Numbered from the stretch's first letter, positions 1 through 10,443 are shown. The stretch is 64,000 nucleotides of DNA from Rickettsia felis URRWXCal2 (GCA_000012145.1 CP000053.1:744001-808000), one strand, 5' to 3'. Notes: a model not told the origin generated them from the sequence alone. A program made the numbers and translations.

Positions 1-3000
1 TTACTGAGCATGAACAGTACGGGGCAGGTAACATTTAATCAAGCTTTAGATTTAGGTGCAGGCGGTAATATTGCCTTTGGAAAAGATGGTACACTAGTAG
101 TAAACGGTGTAACCGGTTCAGTTACGACTTCTGCAAATAATCAAGGGACACTCACCATCAATAGCGGTAATATTAACGGTACGATAGGTAGCAATGGAAG
201 TAGCTTGAAACTTGTAAATATCGGAGCAAATCTCGTTACGTTCTCAGCGAATGTATTTGCACCGGTAGTTTTGACTAATGCAGGTTCTGCTTTAACTTTA
301 GCAGACGGTGTTACGCTAACCGGAGCAGTAACAACAAATAATAATACAAAAGGTATATTATCGCTTGGAGTAGGAAGTAACGTAACCGGTCAGATCGGTG
401 CAAATGGAGCAGCTCTTGAGAAAATAAATATCGGAGCCGGAGCTAGTAGCCTCGGTAGTAATATATATGTCGGCTCTACGGTATTAACAAATCAAACATC
501 GGTGTTAACTTTAAACAATAATGTAGTCGTTAACGGAAATATAACTACTACTGCCGGAAACGATAGCGGTAAGTTAATATTTGCAGGCGATGGCAGCGTG
601 ATAAGTAACGTAGGAGCAAATGGAGCAGCATTAGAAGAAGTAATATTTAACGGTGTAGATAATATAGGCGGTACAGCTAATGGGGCAGTTTTTAATGTAG
701 CAAATATAGCAGCAAATGCAACGGTTACGGAACTTATGACTGGTGATTTAGTATATAATGCAGCAGGAAAAGTAACGGCCACCGGAGGACTTACAGGAAA
801 TATTGATTTTCAAAATAATGCGGGTACGTTTAATTTAGGGGCGGGTAGCACACTTACCGGAACGGTAACTAGTACCGGTGGTGTAAATGGAACATTAAAT
901 GTTTCAGATGCAGGTATAATTACCGGTAATATAGATAACCTAAATATATTAGAGTTTAGCGGCAGTACCGGTACAACGCTTGATTTACAAGGTAATACTA
1001 GGGTAAATAGTATTGTCTTTACAAATAATGCAGCAGCTTCAGGAACTATAAATGCAGGAGGCGAGTTAACCCTTGGTAGTCTTACTTTTAATGCTAATGC
1101 AGTAGGAGATGTTTTAGTAATAAATGCTCCAAGTACGATTAATGGAGCAATATTAAATGGTTTAAAAGGAAAGATAGAAATAAAAGCAAATTTAACAATT
1201 AACGATCCAAGTGCCGGAGAAGTAAATGAGATTGATATAGCTGATAATACAACTTATACGATTGATGCTAAAAACGGTAATATAGATTTATTAAAAAATG
1301 GAGCAAAGATAGTATTTGAAGGAGCAGATTCCAGGTTAGATTTAATAAACACTAGTGTCACAGATGATAGAACATTTACCTTATATAATAATTTAAACAA
1401 ATCTGGCAATGATGAATATGGAATAGTGAGAATAGGAGCAACCACAAAAGACCTAACCATAGCAAATAACGGCGGTCCTTATACTATAGGGCAGGATAAT
1501 ACCCATCGCCTTAAGAATTTCATAGTAGATGGAGCAGGTAATATCGTAGTGGATAATACGGTGTTTACGAAGTTACTGAGCATGAACAGTACGGGGCAGG
1601 TAACATTTAATCAAGCTTTAGACCTAGGAGCAGGCGGTAACATATTATTTGGAGCGGATGGTGAGTTAATAGTAAAAGGTGTAACCGGCTCAGTTACGAC
1701 CTCTGCAAATAATCAAGGAACACTGACAATACAAAGCGGCAATGTTACCGGTACGATTGGAGCTAACGGCAGCAGCTTAAAACTTGTAAATATTGGAGCA
1801 AATCCCGTTACGTTCTCAGATGACGTATTTGCTCCTGTAGCTTTGACTAATGCAGGTTCTGCTTTAACTTTAGCAGATGGTGTTACGCTAACCGGAGCAG
1901 TAACAACAAATAATAATACAAAAGGTATATTAGTACTTGGAGCTGGTAGTAGTGTAACTGGAGGAATTGGCGGAAATAATGCAGCACTTGAGCGGGTTAC
2001 TTTAGGTGCTGGTGCTAGTAGTCTTGGAGGTAATATATATTCGGGAGCAGTAGCTCTAACTGATCAGACATCAATATTGACATTACAGGATGGAGCAGTT
2101 GTCAATGGAGGTATAACTACTACAGCAGGTGACGGCAAGAGTAAGTTAATATTTGCGAAGGATGGAGCAGTTACAGGTAATGTTGGAGCGGTAGGTAGTG
2201 CTTTAGAGGAGGTGGTATTTAACGGTGCTGATAATATAGGCGGTACGGCGAATGCAGAGACCTTTACTGTTGCCAATGCTGCGGCAAATGCGGTGATTAC
2301 AGGGCTTGCTACTGGCACGTTAAAATATACAGATACGGGTACAATTACAGCTAATGGAGGGTGGACAGGAGACATCGACTTTAATAATAAAGCTGGTACG
2401 TTTATTTTAGGAGCAAATAGTACTCTTACAGGAGCTGTCTCTAGTACTGGTGGTATAAATGGTACGTTAAAGGCTTTAGGTAGTGGTTCTATTACAGGGG
2501 TAGTAAATGGTCTAGATATATTTGAATTTAGCGGAAGTAATGGTACAGCTTTTGATTTAGCTGGTAATACTACAGTAAATAATGTTCTTTTTACAAATAG
2601 TAATGCAGCCTCAGGTACAATAAATATTAATGCTGGTTTAAATTCAGGGCAGATAACTTTTAATATGGGGAATGCGAATGGTGGAACGCTTGTGATAAAC
2701 GCACCAACTACAGTTGGAGATATAGTAAATGCTGCTAATGGTAATATAATAATTAATGCTGATTTTACAATTACAGATCCTGATGCTGGTGGTATTCATA
2801 ATATTACGATCAAAGATAATACAACTTACACGATTGATTCCATCAATGGTAATGTAGATTTATTAGCGAATGGTGCAAAGATAATATTTGAAGGAGCTGA
2901 TTCAGAGTTAGACTTAATCAATGCAAATGATAGAACATTTACCTTGCATAATAATCTGAATCCATCGAATGCTCAGGATGAGTTTGGGATAGTGAGAATA

Positions 3001-3210
3001 GGAGCAACCAAAAAAGATCTAACTATAGCAAATAACGGTGGTCCTTATACTATAGGGCAGGATAATACCCATCGCCTTAAGAATTTCATAGTAGATGGAG
3101 CAGGTAATATCGTAGTCGATAATACGGTATTTACAAAGCTGCTTAGCATGAATAGTACTGGGCAAGTAACATTTAACCAAGAGCTTGATTTAGGAGCAGA
3201 CGGTCTTATA
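1..3210 (+). repeat. Tandem passenger repeat, two full units plus a start of a third
   Basis: Unit 1 is 1-1572 and unit 2 is 1573-3138, periods of 1572 and 1566 bp (524 and 522 codons). A third copy starts at 3139 with the same LLSMNSTGQVTF opening and diverges after about 30 codons. Some stretches are nearly identical at the DNA level (for example around 308-360 and 1880-1932), while others have drifted. This points to duplication followed by local gene conversion. Confidence 0.9.
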
Positions 3211-6200
3211 GTTTTTGGTGATGTAGGCACGTTAATAGCTAATGATGATGTAACAGGGGATATAGATTTTCATGGTAAGGCTGGTACATTTGAGTTAGAT
3301 GATGGTGCTACGATTGATGGATCAGTTTTAGGTACTGGAGGAGTTGCCGGTACATTGAATTTTATAGGTGACGGTAATGTAACGGGGAATATAGGTACGG
3401 ATGCTGCAAATAGCCCTGCTACCATAAATATCCAAGGCGATAATACAAAAAACATAACTATAGCAAATGATATATTTGTAGGTAATATTAACTTTACAAA
3501 CGGCGGAGTATTACAGCTTAGCGGAAATCTAACCACTCCTAATATTGATTTCGGAGCAAAGGGCGGTACTTTAGAATTTAACGGCAATAATACATATAAC
3601 TTAAATGCCGTTATAGCAAACGGACAAAACGGTATATTAAATGTTTTCACTACCTTGAAATCTACTGATGCAAGTATCGGTACGGTTAAAACGATTAATA
3701 TAGGAAAGGTAGGAACTCCACAAAACTTTACTGTTCAAGTTAATAACGGTAATTTAGCTCTTTTAAGTAGTCCAAATAGTAGCATTAATTTTGGTGATGC
3801 AGATTCACAATTAATATTATCTGCACCGATAGATCAGACTGTTACATTTGCTAATAGCTTAAACGGTATAAAAACCGGTGGCGGTATTGTAACTTTAGAC
3901 GGTAACGGTAATAATTTAACCGTAAGCGGTAATAATGGAGCAACATTCGGTACTGTAGGTAATGAGCTAGCTAGTTTGAATATCAAAGGGAAAGTTACTG
4001 TCACTAATAATTTGGATGTACAAAATATTCAGCAGTTAAATATAAATAACGGTGCAGTATTTACTGACCAAAGTCTAACATCTGCTAAGATTGCAAATAT
4101 AAGTATTGGTGAAGTGACCGGCAGTGCTACCTATGCTTTAGATGCTGTAAATAGTGATTTTGATTTAAATACCGGCGGTATAGTATTTGAACATCAAGAT
4201 TCAGTATTAGAACTTAAAAATAGTTCAAATGCTAATGACCGTACTATAACATTAACAGCTGCTTTAGATCCCGGTAATGATCAATTCGGTATAGTTAACC
4301 TAACCACAGATACTAACAAATTAACTATAGATAATAACGGTAATGCGGCTTATACGCTCGGTACTGTAAACCATAGGCTAAAACAATTAACTTTTTCTAG
4401 TACCGGTAATGGTGCTATAGCTTTAAACGTAGGAATCAATGTTGAAAATATCGCCTTGAACGTTAAGACAATCGAGCTAGGTGTAGTTAATGCAAATGTT
4501 CTTTTTAACAAGAATGCAACATATACGGCAACAGGTGACATAAACGGTAATGTAGATTTCCAAGGTAATGCAGGGGTAATAAATCTTAATGACGGTATAA
4601 AAATTGATGGTATCGTTACAAGTACCGGTAATGTGAATGGTACATTAAATTGGGGCGGAGCAGGTGAAGTTACCGGTTTAATCACTAATATAGCAATGCT
4701 GAAAGCAGGTGCAGGTGATGTATTGCTATCTGCCGGCGGTAATTATTCTATTACCGAAATTCAAGGTAACGGTAATAATGATTTAACCTTTGCTGCTAAT
4801 TCAAACTTAACCGGCGGTATTAATACTAGCGGTGGACAGGCGGTAAATTTAGTCTTTCAAGGCGGCGGTAGCGTTAGTGGTTCTGTCGGTTCAAATGCAG
4901 CAGTTGGTGATATTACGATACAAGCAGGAGCAGTAAATTTCGGCAGTACCGTTAAAAGTGGTAATGTTATCTTATCGAACGGTGCCACGATGCAGGTTAA
5001 TAATAATGTCACTGCTACTGATATCTCAGGTGAAAATGCTAATGACGGTACTTTAAAACTAAATAATCTTGCACCTATTAATATAACCGGTACGCTTGGC
5101 AATAATAATACTATAGGTACAATAGAAGTTGCAAATAATGATGCTACCGTTACGGGCGGACTAAAAGCACAAAATATCAATTTCTCAAACGCAGCTCAGG
5201 CAGCTACCTTAACTTTAGGTGCAGCAGCACAAGTTACTAATATTACTACGGCAGGAAATAATATCCACACTTTAGCAGTAACGGATTTAGATACCGGTAA
5301 CGGTGTTATCGGAGCTGCAAATAACAGATTAAAAGCAATAGAGTTAACAGGTAACGGCACAGTTACGGTTAACTCTAAGAATTTCTATTCAGGAATTACC
5401 ACCGCAAATAATGGACAAGGTAACGTAAAGCTAAATATAGATGGCGGGATTGTTTATGATTTAGGTAGTAAGCTAGGCAGTTTAGCAAGCGTACAAGTTA
5501 GTGGAAATAGTACGGTTAAAGGTGATGTATATTCTAAAGATATTAATGTAGATGCAGGTAAAACTATAGATTTTGATAGAGGTAATAATAACACGAATCC
5601 AAAAAATTTAGCTGTACCTGGGGCTATAGTAGATTTAGACGTGTTACCTCGTTCACTCTCTCTATTTAATTATTTAACCGATATTAAAGCAGATAATTTA
5701 AATTTTGCAGATGCTACAACCACGGCAAATTTCAAAGATGCAGTTTTAATAGATGCACCGATTAATAACGGCGGTACTTTTAAGTTCAATGAAAATGTTT
5801 GGTTAAAACAAGAAATTACAAATGCAAAAAGCATAGAAATTGCATCTAATAAATTCATGTTACTTGAGAAAAATATTAAAGCAGACACTTTAATTGCCGA
5901 TGAAGCAAATTTAGTATTGTTAAATAATTTAGAAATGAACACTAATTTGAATGTTAGAGACGTTGTATTAGATGTTGCTACTTATGAACTAAAATATACA
6001 GGAAATGTTACACATAACGGTCTGCTTACTATTATTACTCATTTTGATACGGCATTACAAAAAGGCGGTCATATATTAGTCGGTAACGGTGCTAATGTTG
6101 ATATGTCCGGTTTAGATAATTTAATAGTTAAAATTAAATCCCGATCCGATATTACTAAAATCACTTCAAATACTAAACACCAAGTAGTAGCACTTGAAGC

Positions 6201-7719
6201 AGGAGGGGCATTTACTCCTGCACCTCAAGCTAAAGTCACTATTGATGCAAGCGGTGAACAAAACAGATTTGTAAAATGGGTCAGTGATGCAAACGGTCTT
6301 GTATTACTTGCAAATACCGATAACGAAGGCGGAGACGGTGGCAACGGAGGAGATAACGGCGGTGGTGACGGAGGCAATGGCGGCGGTAATGGAGGAGGTG
6401 GCTCCGGTGGAGGCGGCAATTCCGGCGGCGGTGGTGCCGTCTCTATTTTTGATCCATCTCCTATCCTAGATGATACTAAAAACAACCAAGTAGCTTCCGG
6501 TATAGCAAATCAGCTCATTAATAATGTTAAAGGTTTTGGTAATAATACTGATTCAGGTAAATTATTAAATGATTTAGGTTTGATATCGCCGAGTAGAGTT
6601 TCTGAGGCTTTAGATAGACTTGGTCACAGGACAAATACTAATGGAATTAACGAAGGAGTGGGAGAGTTTAACGGTATAGAGATTGAGGATTTATTAACCG
6701 ATATAGCAATAAATATGGATAACCTTACTTCTGAAAGGATTGGCAATAGGTTAGAAGAATTAGGTGATGAAAATACTTTAAGCGGTCAAAATGAGCCGAA
6801 TTCTAATCAGAATCGAAGAAGACGTACTAGTACTACTAATAATCAGGCAGCAGTTGCGGCAGGTGATGAAGATAATATAGGGACAGGCATTTGGGGCATA
6901 CCATTCTATGGCAAAGCAACGCAAAAATCTAAAAACGGTTCAAGCGGTTATAAATCTAATACCGGAGGCGGTATAATCGGTTTTGACTATAATATTGATA
7001 ATTCTATAGTTATTGGGGCTGCTTATACTATGGCCGATAGTAAAGTACGGCATAAAAATGATAAAAACGGCGATAGAACCAAAGCTAAAAGCAATATATA
7101 TTCTATCTATGGGCTTTATAATTGGCTTACTAATAACTTCTTTGTTGAAGCTATAGGTTCATATGGTAGAAATAAAGTCAAAAATTACGAAAAACGTTTA
7201 ACTTCTACTAATGATCAAACTGCAATCGGTAAATTTACTAATACTTTTTATAGCGGTGAATTACTTGGCGGTTATAACTATCTAATGTCTCATTTGACAA
7301 CTATAACTCCGATGCTTGGGATTCGTTATGCTACATTTAAAAATAATAGTTATAAAGAAAACAGTACTACTTTCCAAAATTTATCTATAAGAAAAAATTC
7401 TTATAATAAATTTGAAACTATATTAGGTTTAAAGGGCGTAACTAATTATTTAGTACAAGATATAATAGTAAAATCTGAATTACACGGATTTATAAATTAT
7501 AACTTTAAAGGTAAGTTACCGAATATCGATGCACGTCTAGACGGTATAGACGGACCGCTTACAACAGTTAGATTTAAACCTGCAAAGATAACCTATAATT
7601 TAGGCGGCGGTATTTCTACTAAATATAATATGATGGAATTTGGTATTAGATATAATTTATCTCTTGCGAAGAAATATATGGCAAATCAAGGGTCTTTAAA
7701 GATTAAAGTGAATCTGTAG
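1..7719 (+). CDS. Giant Sca-family autotransporter (5' end outside window)
   Basis: Surface protein secreted through its own C-terminal beta-barrel (type V). The frame is open from base 1 (codons for LLS precede the first ATG at 10), so the N-terminus and signal peptide lie upstream. The passenger is rich in Gly, Asn, Thr and Val beta-helix strands of the rOmpA/rOmpB type and includes two repeats of about 523 aa. A poly-Gly/Asn linker lies at about 6325-6438. The autotransporter beta-domain is about 6880-7716, ends in ...KIKVNL, and stops at TAG 7717-7719. At least 2,569 aa are visible, larger than known rOmpA or rOmpB. Its distance from sca4 suggests Sca3, but paralog assignment needs alignment, so no symbol is given. 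Proposed role: adhesion to host cells, by family. Confidence 0.9.
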   Translation, partial: LLSMNSTGQVTFNQALDLGAGGNIAFGKDGTLVVNGVTGSVTTSANNQGTLTINSGNINGTIGSNGSSLKLVNIGANLVTFSANVFAPVVLTNAGSALTLADGVTLTGAVTTNNNTKGILSLGVGSNVTGQIGANGAALEKINIGAGASSLGSNIYVGSTVLTNQTSVLTLNNNVVVNGNITTTAGNDSGKLIFAGDGSVISNVGANGAALEEVIFNGVDNIGGTANGAVFNVANIAANATVTELMTGDLVYNAAGKVTATGGLTGNIDFQNNAGTFNLGAGSTLTGTVTSTGGVNGTLNVSDAGIITGNIDNLNILEFSGSTGTTLDLQGNTRVNSIVFTNNAAASGTINAGGELTLGSLTFNANAVGDVLVINAPSTINGAILNGLKGKIEIKANLTINDPSAGEVNEIDIADNTTYTIDAKNGNIDLLKNGAKIVFEGADSRLDLINTSVTDDRTFTLYNNLNKSGNDEYGIVRIGATTKDLTIANNGGPYTIGQDNTHRLKNFIVDGAGNIVVDNTVFTKLLSMNSTGQVTFNQALDLGAGGNILFGADGELIVKGVTGSVTTSANNQGTLTIQSGNVTGTIGANGSSLKLVNIGANPVTFSDDVFAPVALTNAGSALTLADGVTLTGAVTTNNNTKGILVLGAGSSVTGGIGGNNAALERVTLGAGASSLGGNIYSGAVALTDQTSILTLQDGAVVNGGITTTAGDGKSKLIFAKDGAVTGNVGAVGSALEEVVFNGADNIGGTANAETFTVANAAANAVITGLATGTLKYTDTGTITANGGWTGDIDFNNKAGTFILGANSTLTGAVSSTGGINGTLKALGSGSITGVVNGLDIFEFSGSNGTAFDLAGNTTVNNVLFTNSNAASGTININAGLNSGQITFNMGNANGGTLVINAPTTVGDIVNAANGNIIINADFTITDPDAGGIHNITIKDNTTYTIDSINGNVDLLANGAKIIFEGADSELDLINANDRTFTLHNNLNPSNAQDEFGIVRIGATKKDLTIANNGGPYTIGQDNTHRLKNFIVDGAGNIVVDNTVFTKLLSMNSTGQVTFNQELDLGADGLIVFGDVGTLIANDDVTGDIDFHGKAGTFELDDGATIDGSVLGTGGVAGTLNFIGDGNVTGNIGTDAANSPATINIQGDNTKNITIANDIFVGNINFTNGGVLQLSGNLTTPNIDFGAKGGTLEFNGNNTYNLNAVIANGQNGILNVFTTLKSTDASIGTVKTINIGKVGTPQNFTVQVNNGNLALLSSPNSSINFGDADSQLILSAPIDQTVTFANSLNGIKTGGGIVTLDGNGNNLTVSGNNGATFGTVGNELASLNIKGKVTVTNNLDVQNIQQLNINNGAVFTDQSLTSAKIANISIGEVTGSATYALDAVNSDFDLNTGGIVFEHQDSVLELKNSSNANDRTITLTAALDPGNDQFGIVNLTTDTNKLTIDNNGNAAYTLGTVNHRLKQLTFSSTGNGAIALNVGINVENIALNVKTIELGVVNANVLFNKNATYTATGDINGNVDFQGNAGVINLNDGIKIDGIVTSTGNVNGTLNWGGAGEVTGLITNIAMLKAGAGDVLLSAGGNYSITEIQGNGNNDLTFAANSNLTGGINTSGGQAVNLVFQGGGSVSGSVGSNAAVGDITIQAGAVNFGSTVKSGNVILSNGATMQVNNNVTATDISGENANDGTLKLNNLAPINITGTLGNNNTIGTIEVANNDATVTGGLKAQNINFSNAAQAATLTLGAAAQVTNITTAGNNIHTLAVTDLDTGNGVIGAANNRLKAIELTGNGTVTVNSKNFYSGITTANNGQGNVKLNIDGGIVYDLGSKLGSLASVQVSGNSTVKGDVYSKDINVDAGKTIDFDRGNNNTNPKNLAVPGAIVDLDVLPRSLSLFNYLTDIKADNLNFADATTTANFKDAVLIDAPINNGGTFKFNENVWLKQEITNAKSIEIASNKFMLLEKNIKADTLIADEANLVLLNNLEMNTNLNVRDVVLDVATYELKYTGNVTHNGLLTIITHFDTALQKGGHILVGNGANVDMSGLDNLIVKIKSRSDITKITSNTKHQVVALEAGGAFTPAPQAKVTIDASGEQNRFVKWVSDANGLVLLANTDNEGGDGGNGGDNGGGDGGNGGGNGGGGSGGGGNSGGGGAVSIFDPSPILDDTKNNQVASGIANQLINNVKGFGNNTDSGKLLNDLGLISPSRVSEALDRLGHRTNTNGINEGVGEFNGIEIEDLLTDIAINMDNLTSERIGNRLEELGDENTLSGQNEPNSNQNRRRRTSTTNNQAAVAAGDEDNIGTGIWGIPFYGKATQKSKNGSSGYKSNTGGGIIGFDYNIDNSIVIGAAYTMADSKVRHKNDKNGDRTKAKSNIYSIYGLYNWLTNNFFVEAIGSYGRNKVKNYEKRLTSTNDQTAIGKFTNTFYSGELLGGYNYLMSHLTTITPMLGIRYATFKNNSYKENSTTFQNLSIRKNSYNKFETILGLKGVTNYLVQDIIVKSELHGFINYNFKGKLPNIDARLDGIDGPLTTVRFKPAKITYNLGGGISTKYNMMEFGIRYNLSLAKKYMANQGSLKIKVNL

Positions 7720-7830
7720 TAATCTAAACGAGCAAAATATCTTAAAAACCGAGAATAGCAAAAACTCTTGAATTGACTTAAATACATTAATAATTTAATA
7801 TCACAATCGGAATGGCTGTAAGGCTGTTCT

Positions 7831-7991
7831 GGGGTGTGACAACTCCAAACACAAAGTGGTTAGTATCTACCATAAAATGATACAATCCTCGACTTCATGA
7901 TCGGGGAGATTTTAGCCATGTCCAGGGTTTAAGGTGTAAACTTTAAACCTAAAAGCTATTATAGCTGTCTTTGTGCGGTTTGTCACCCCCC
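7831..7991 (+). other. Possible structured RNA between the autotransporter and the next gene
   Basis: Within the 349-bp gap after the autotransporter, GGGGTGTGACA (7831-7841) can pair with TGTCACCCCCC (7981-7991) with one mismatch, closing a loop of about 140 nt. Inside are smaller hairpins: GTATC...GATAC near 7863-7882, a GGTTTAA/TTAAACC stem near 7925-7949, and AGCTATTATAGCT near 7955-7967. A further CACCA/TGGTG pairing follows at 7996-8024. I do not recognise a family: there is no tmRNA tag, no SRP motif and no T-loop. It could equally be a leader of the following gene. Confidence 0.3.
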
Positions 7992-8068
7992 CGATCACCA
8001 TTGTTTTAATTCAACTTTTTGGTGGTCAAACTTGAATTATTTAAGTTTAATCAGGGGTTGTAACCGTT

Positions 8069-8485
8069 ATGCACGACAAAACTATAGCAGAAAGAGTAGC
8101 TATTATTGAGCCAAATTTAGATTTTATCATTAAAGATAAAGACTTATTACGTGAAATTTATCCGAATGGAATGGGTAGGGTAAATATAGAATTTATTTTA
8201 GCTAGGAAACCTTACAACACATATGCTTATTATAAGTTAATCCGTACTTTATTCAAATTGCCATGCCGAAAAATTGTACTTATAATTGATAGAAATTTAT
8301 TAAAATCATCTCTAGGCTTATTTCGTTCAATTATTCTCGGTACTCTATCATATTTAAATTTAGTTAAAATTTTCATTTATGATGAGAATGAGTTTATATT
8401 GAATATCCGAGCTTTAAAAAGTAAAGAAAACTATTTTTTGTCTTATAAAGTTAATTACTTTAAAAAACTCATTAATTGGAAGTAA
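8069..8485 (+). CDS. Hypothetical protein, 138 aa
   Basis: I do not recognise this protein. It has 138 residues, is basic and rich in Ile, Leu, Lys and Tyr, with a hydrophobic strand (KIVLIIDRNLL) and a helix (SLGLFRSIILGTLSYL) in the middle that could be a short buried alpha/beta core. There is no clear signal peptide or full membrane span. It stands alone between the autotransporter and a convergent pseudogene. The ATG follows the possibly structured 7.8-8.0 kb stretch, so that stretch may be its leader. Whether it is expressed is open. Confidence 0.55.
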   Translation: MHDKTIAERVAIIEPNLDFIIKDKDLLREIYPNGMGRVNIEFILARKPYNTYAYYKLIRTLFKLPCRKIVLIIDRNLLKSSLGLFRSIILGTLSYLNLVKIFIYDENEFILNIRALKSKENYFLSYKVNYFKKLINWK

Positions 8486-8586
8486 GTATAATGGTAGTAG
8501 CCATATGCAGGAGGGTAGGGCAAATAGGTCCTATTCTTTTTTAATCTTTCTTCTCAAAATACAGTATAATTCAGAAAGCTTGATAC

Positions 8587-8610
8587 AAGCGAATTTTGCA
8601 AGATTCGCTT
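8587..8610. terminator. Hairpin between convergent genes
   Basis: AAGCGAAT (8587-8594) and ATTCGCTT (8603-8610) form a perfect 8-bp stem with an 8-nt loop between two convergent genes. No T-run follows directly, so terminator function is only suggested. The rest of 8486-8793 shows nothing recognisable. Confidence 0.35.
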
Positions 8611-8793
8611 ATACTTACGTGTTAATATATGCTCCGTTAAGCCCACTTTTAAATTTAATGTCAATACCTTAATGCTTTTTGTACCTATCAAAAATTATAG
8701 AAGATAGTAACGATGCTACGCTGGTTTTAAAGCAAAATTTTAGTCCTTTTATTACAAGACGATAAAGCCCTTACACTTTACATTTTAACTTTA

Positions 8794-9744
8794 TTATTCT
8801 GATGTTGCTCCTAAAATTTTTGTATAAATTTCATTAAATGGATTATCCGAATCCACTCTTTCATATAACTGGTCATCTAACTTTATGCCTGGTTCCTGAT
8901 TAAAAAGTGATTTACCATTTTCATCACGGATAAATAACTCAATAGCCGATGCTTTATAATAATTTAAATCATCTATAGAAAATTTGTTTTCAGTTAAATC
9001 ATCATTGAGTCTATTAATTAAATATCCCTCATCCATTAATAATCTGAGCAATCCCATTTCACCAAACAAATGGTCATTTCCAACAGCAAATAAAATATTA
9101 TTATATTCTTTTAAATAATCCTCTATTTTTGATACCCATGCTTTGTTACGTGGTACAATGAGCGATGAATCAATCAATAAATCATCTGAATCCTGTATGC
9201 TATACCCCTGTAAGTAAGTACAAATAACAATATTTGAATTTTTCTTACTATCCACAAGGTCTATTAGATATTTTTCCAGCTCAGTTAACAGCGTATTCGA
9301 GTCTAACTCACTAAAAATATCTTCATCATCTAAACTTAACACTAACTTTTGTTTTCCTAAATAATGGCGTTCTAATTCTACATCCATACCGTAATTATTC
9401 ACTGTGTCCAAAGCTTTATATATAACATCCTCACGAGATAAATCAGATAATTTAAGACTTAATTCCGGTTGATTACTTAAAGCCTTTTTTGCTAATTTCA
9501 GTATTCTTGGATCAACATCATCATGTCTGCTATCAGTATTTTCGTTTATACAATTTAAGCTTGAGGAAAATGATGAGTTCTCGGAAACAATATTGGTGTC
9601 GTCTATTGACCTGCCTTCAGTAACAAATACATCCTGTTTCAATAATAACTCTTTTATTTCTTTTGGTAAGAGAACTATACCTCACCTATGCATGGTCCCG
9701 AATAAATATGCGGATTTACCATCACGACTAAATTGAAATAACAT
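8794..9744 (-). pseudogene. TraB/GumN-family protein interrupted by an in-frame TGA
   Basis: Read from an ATG at 9744, the frame gives MLFQFSRDGKSAYLFGTMHR, then TGA at 9682-9684, then ...LPKEIKELLLKQDVFVTEG in the same frame, and continues open for another 282 aa. YLFGTMH and VTEG are the N-terminal signatures of the TraB/PrgY/GumN fold. LFAVGNDHLFGEMGLLRLL near the C-terminus is its second signature. Full length would be about 316 aa, normal for the family. The family is metalloprotease-like with poorly defined function. A shortened product might start at the TTG at 9642 but would lack the first conserved block. The middle carries an unusual acidic, Ser/Asp-rich stretch. Confidence 0.75.
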
Positions 9745-9933
9745 AATAAATCTTTCAAAATTTTAATAAATATTAATCCTTATTTGAGCATAATACTAAA
9801 CTAATTTTAAAAATCAATATTTTTGATAAGAGAGTTTAAGAGGCTATCAATTTATAAGTTTAAACGGGTTTAAGAGGAAATGTAGAAGGAAAGGTATTTA
9901 CAAGTAGAGAGAGTTGGGTACAAAAGCTTTTAA

Positions 9934-10107
9934 TCAAAAAAACAAGAATCCAACAATATCGTTATTACCAAGATAAAGCAACGTTAAAGGTTTATTATCT
10001 TTTAATATTGCCGCTAAGCTACTTGCTCCAACATCGTCTATGTGGTCATAAGAAAGATTAAGCTCAGTACCACCATTTTTTAAGCTACCTGCTTGCTCCT
10101 TAAGTCT
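9934..10107 (-). pseudogene. Leucine-rich-repeat protein remnant
   Basis: A 57-codon open stretch with no start codon reads ...GGTELNLSYDHIDDVGASSL and then AAILKDNKPLTLLYLGNNDI before a TGA. This is the LxLxxNxIxDxGaxxLaxxL pattern of ribonuclease-inhibitor-type leucine-rich repeats, about one and a half repeats. It is a fragment of a once larger LRR protein. The rest of 9745-10348 contains nothing else I can identify, apart from a promoter-like TTGCAT-16-TATGAT on the minus strand upstream (about 10127-10154). Confidence 0.6.
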
Positions 10108-10348
10108 TTATGAGCTTATAGATAGAATCATAGTAAGGAGTTTTAAGAATGCAATAGAAATTTAACTAAAAGTATGAATAAATGAGTTGAGGTTGATTTA
10201 AGAAATATACAAAGTTAGTTTTTTTGAGGATATTTAAAATTCAGAATTTAAAAAAGATTAAATACAAAAATTAGACATTTTGGAACATAAAAGGAGCATA
10301 TGGATTTTTTTAGAAAACGAGAGGAAATGCCGAAACCCTGAAAGGGCT

Positions 10349-10425
10349 TGGCGAGAGTGACGGGACTCGAACCCGCGACCTTCTGCGTGACAGGCAGACG
10401 CTCTAACCAACTGAGCTACACCCCC
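10349..10425 (-). tRNA. tRNA-Asp (GUC)
   Basis: The reverse complement folds as a 77-nt tRNA: acceptor GGGGGTG with CACTCTC, D-arm AGCTCAGTTGGTTAGAGC, anticodon loop CTGTCAC with GTC, T-loop GGTTCGAGTCC and encoded CCA. The anticodon stem-loop matches bacterial tRNA-Asp. Confidence 0.95.
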
Positions 10426-10443
10426 TTATACATAAGAGATAAC

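Noticed and set aside
492..6485. Several minus-strand open frames antisense to the autotransporter, including a Pro-rich one at 6225-6485
   Set aside because: They mirror the repetitive Gly/Asn/Thr codons of the real gene; Pro-rich translation is simply the complement of the Gly linker. No ribosome sites or family features.
1..7719. Naming the autotransporter ompA (Sca0)
   Set aside because: The repeat units are about 523 aa, not the short rOmpA units, and the neighbourhood (folD, Csu genes, sca4 at 41 kb) is not where I recall ompA. Sca3 is more likely but unproven.
7801..8068. tmRNA (permuted alphaproteobacterial form) in the gap after the autotransporter
   Set aside because: No AND-type tag frame, no T-loop GTTCGA and no acceptor end; only an unassigned structure can be claimed.
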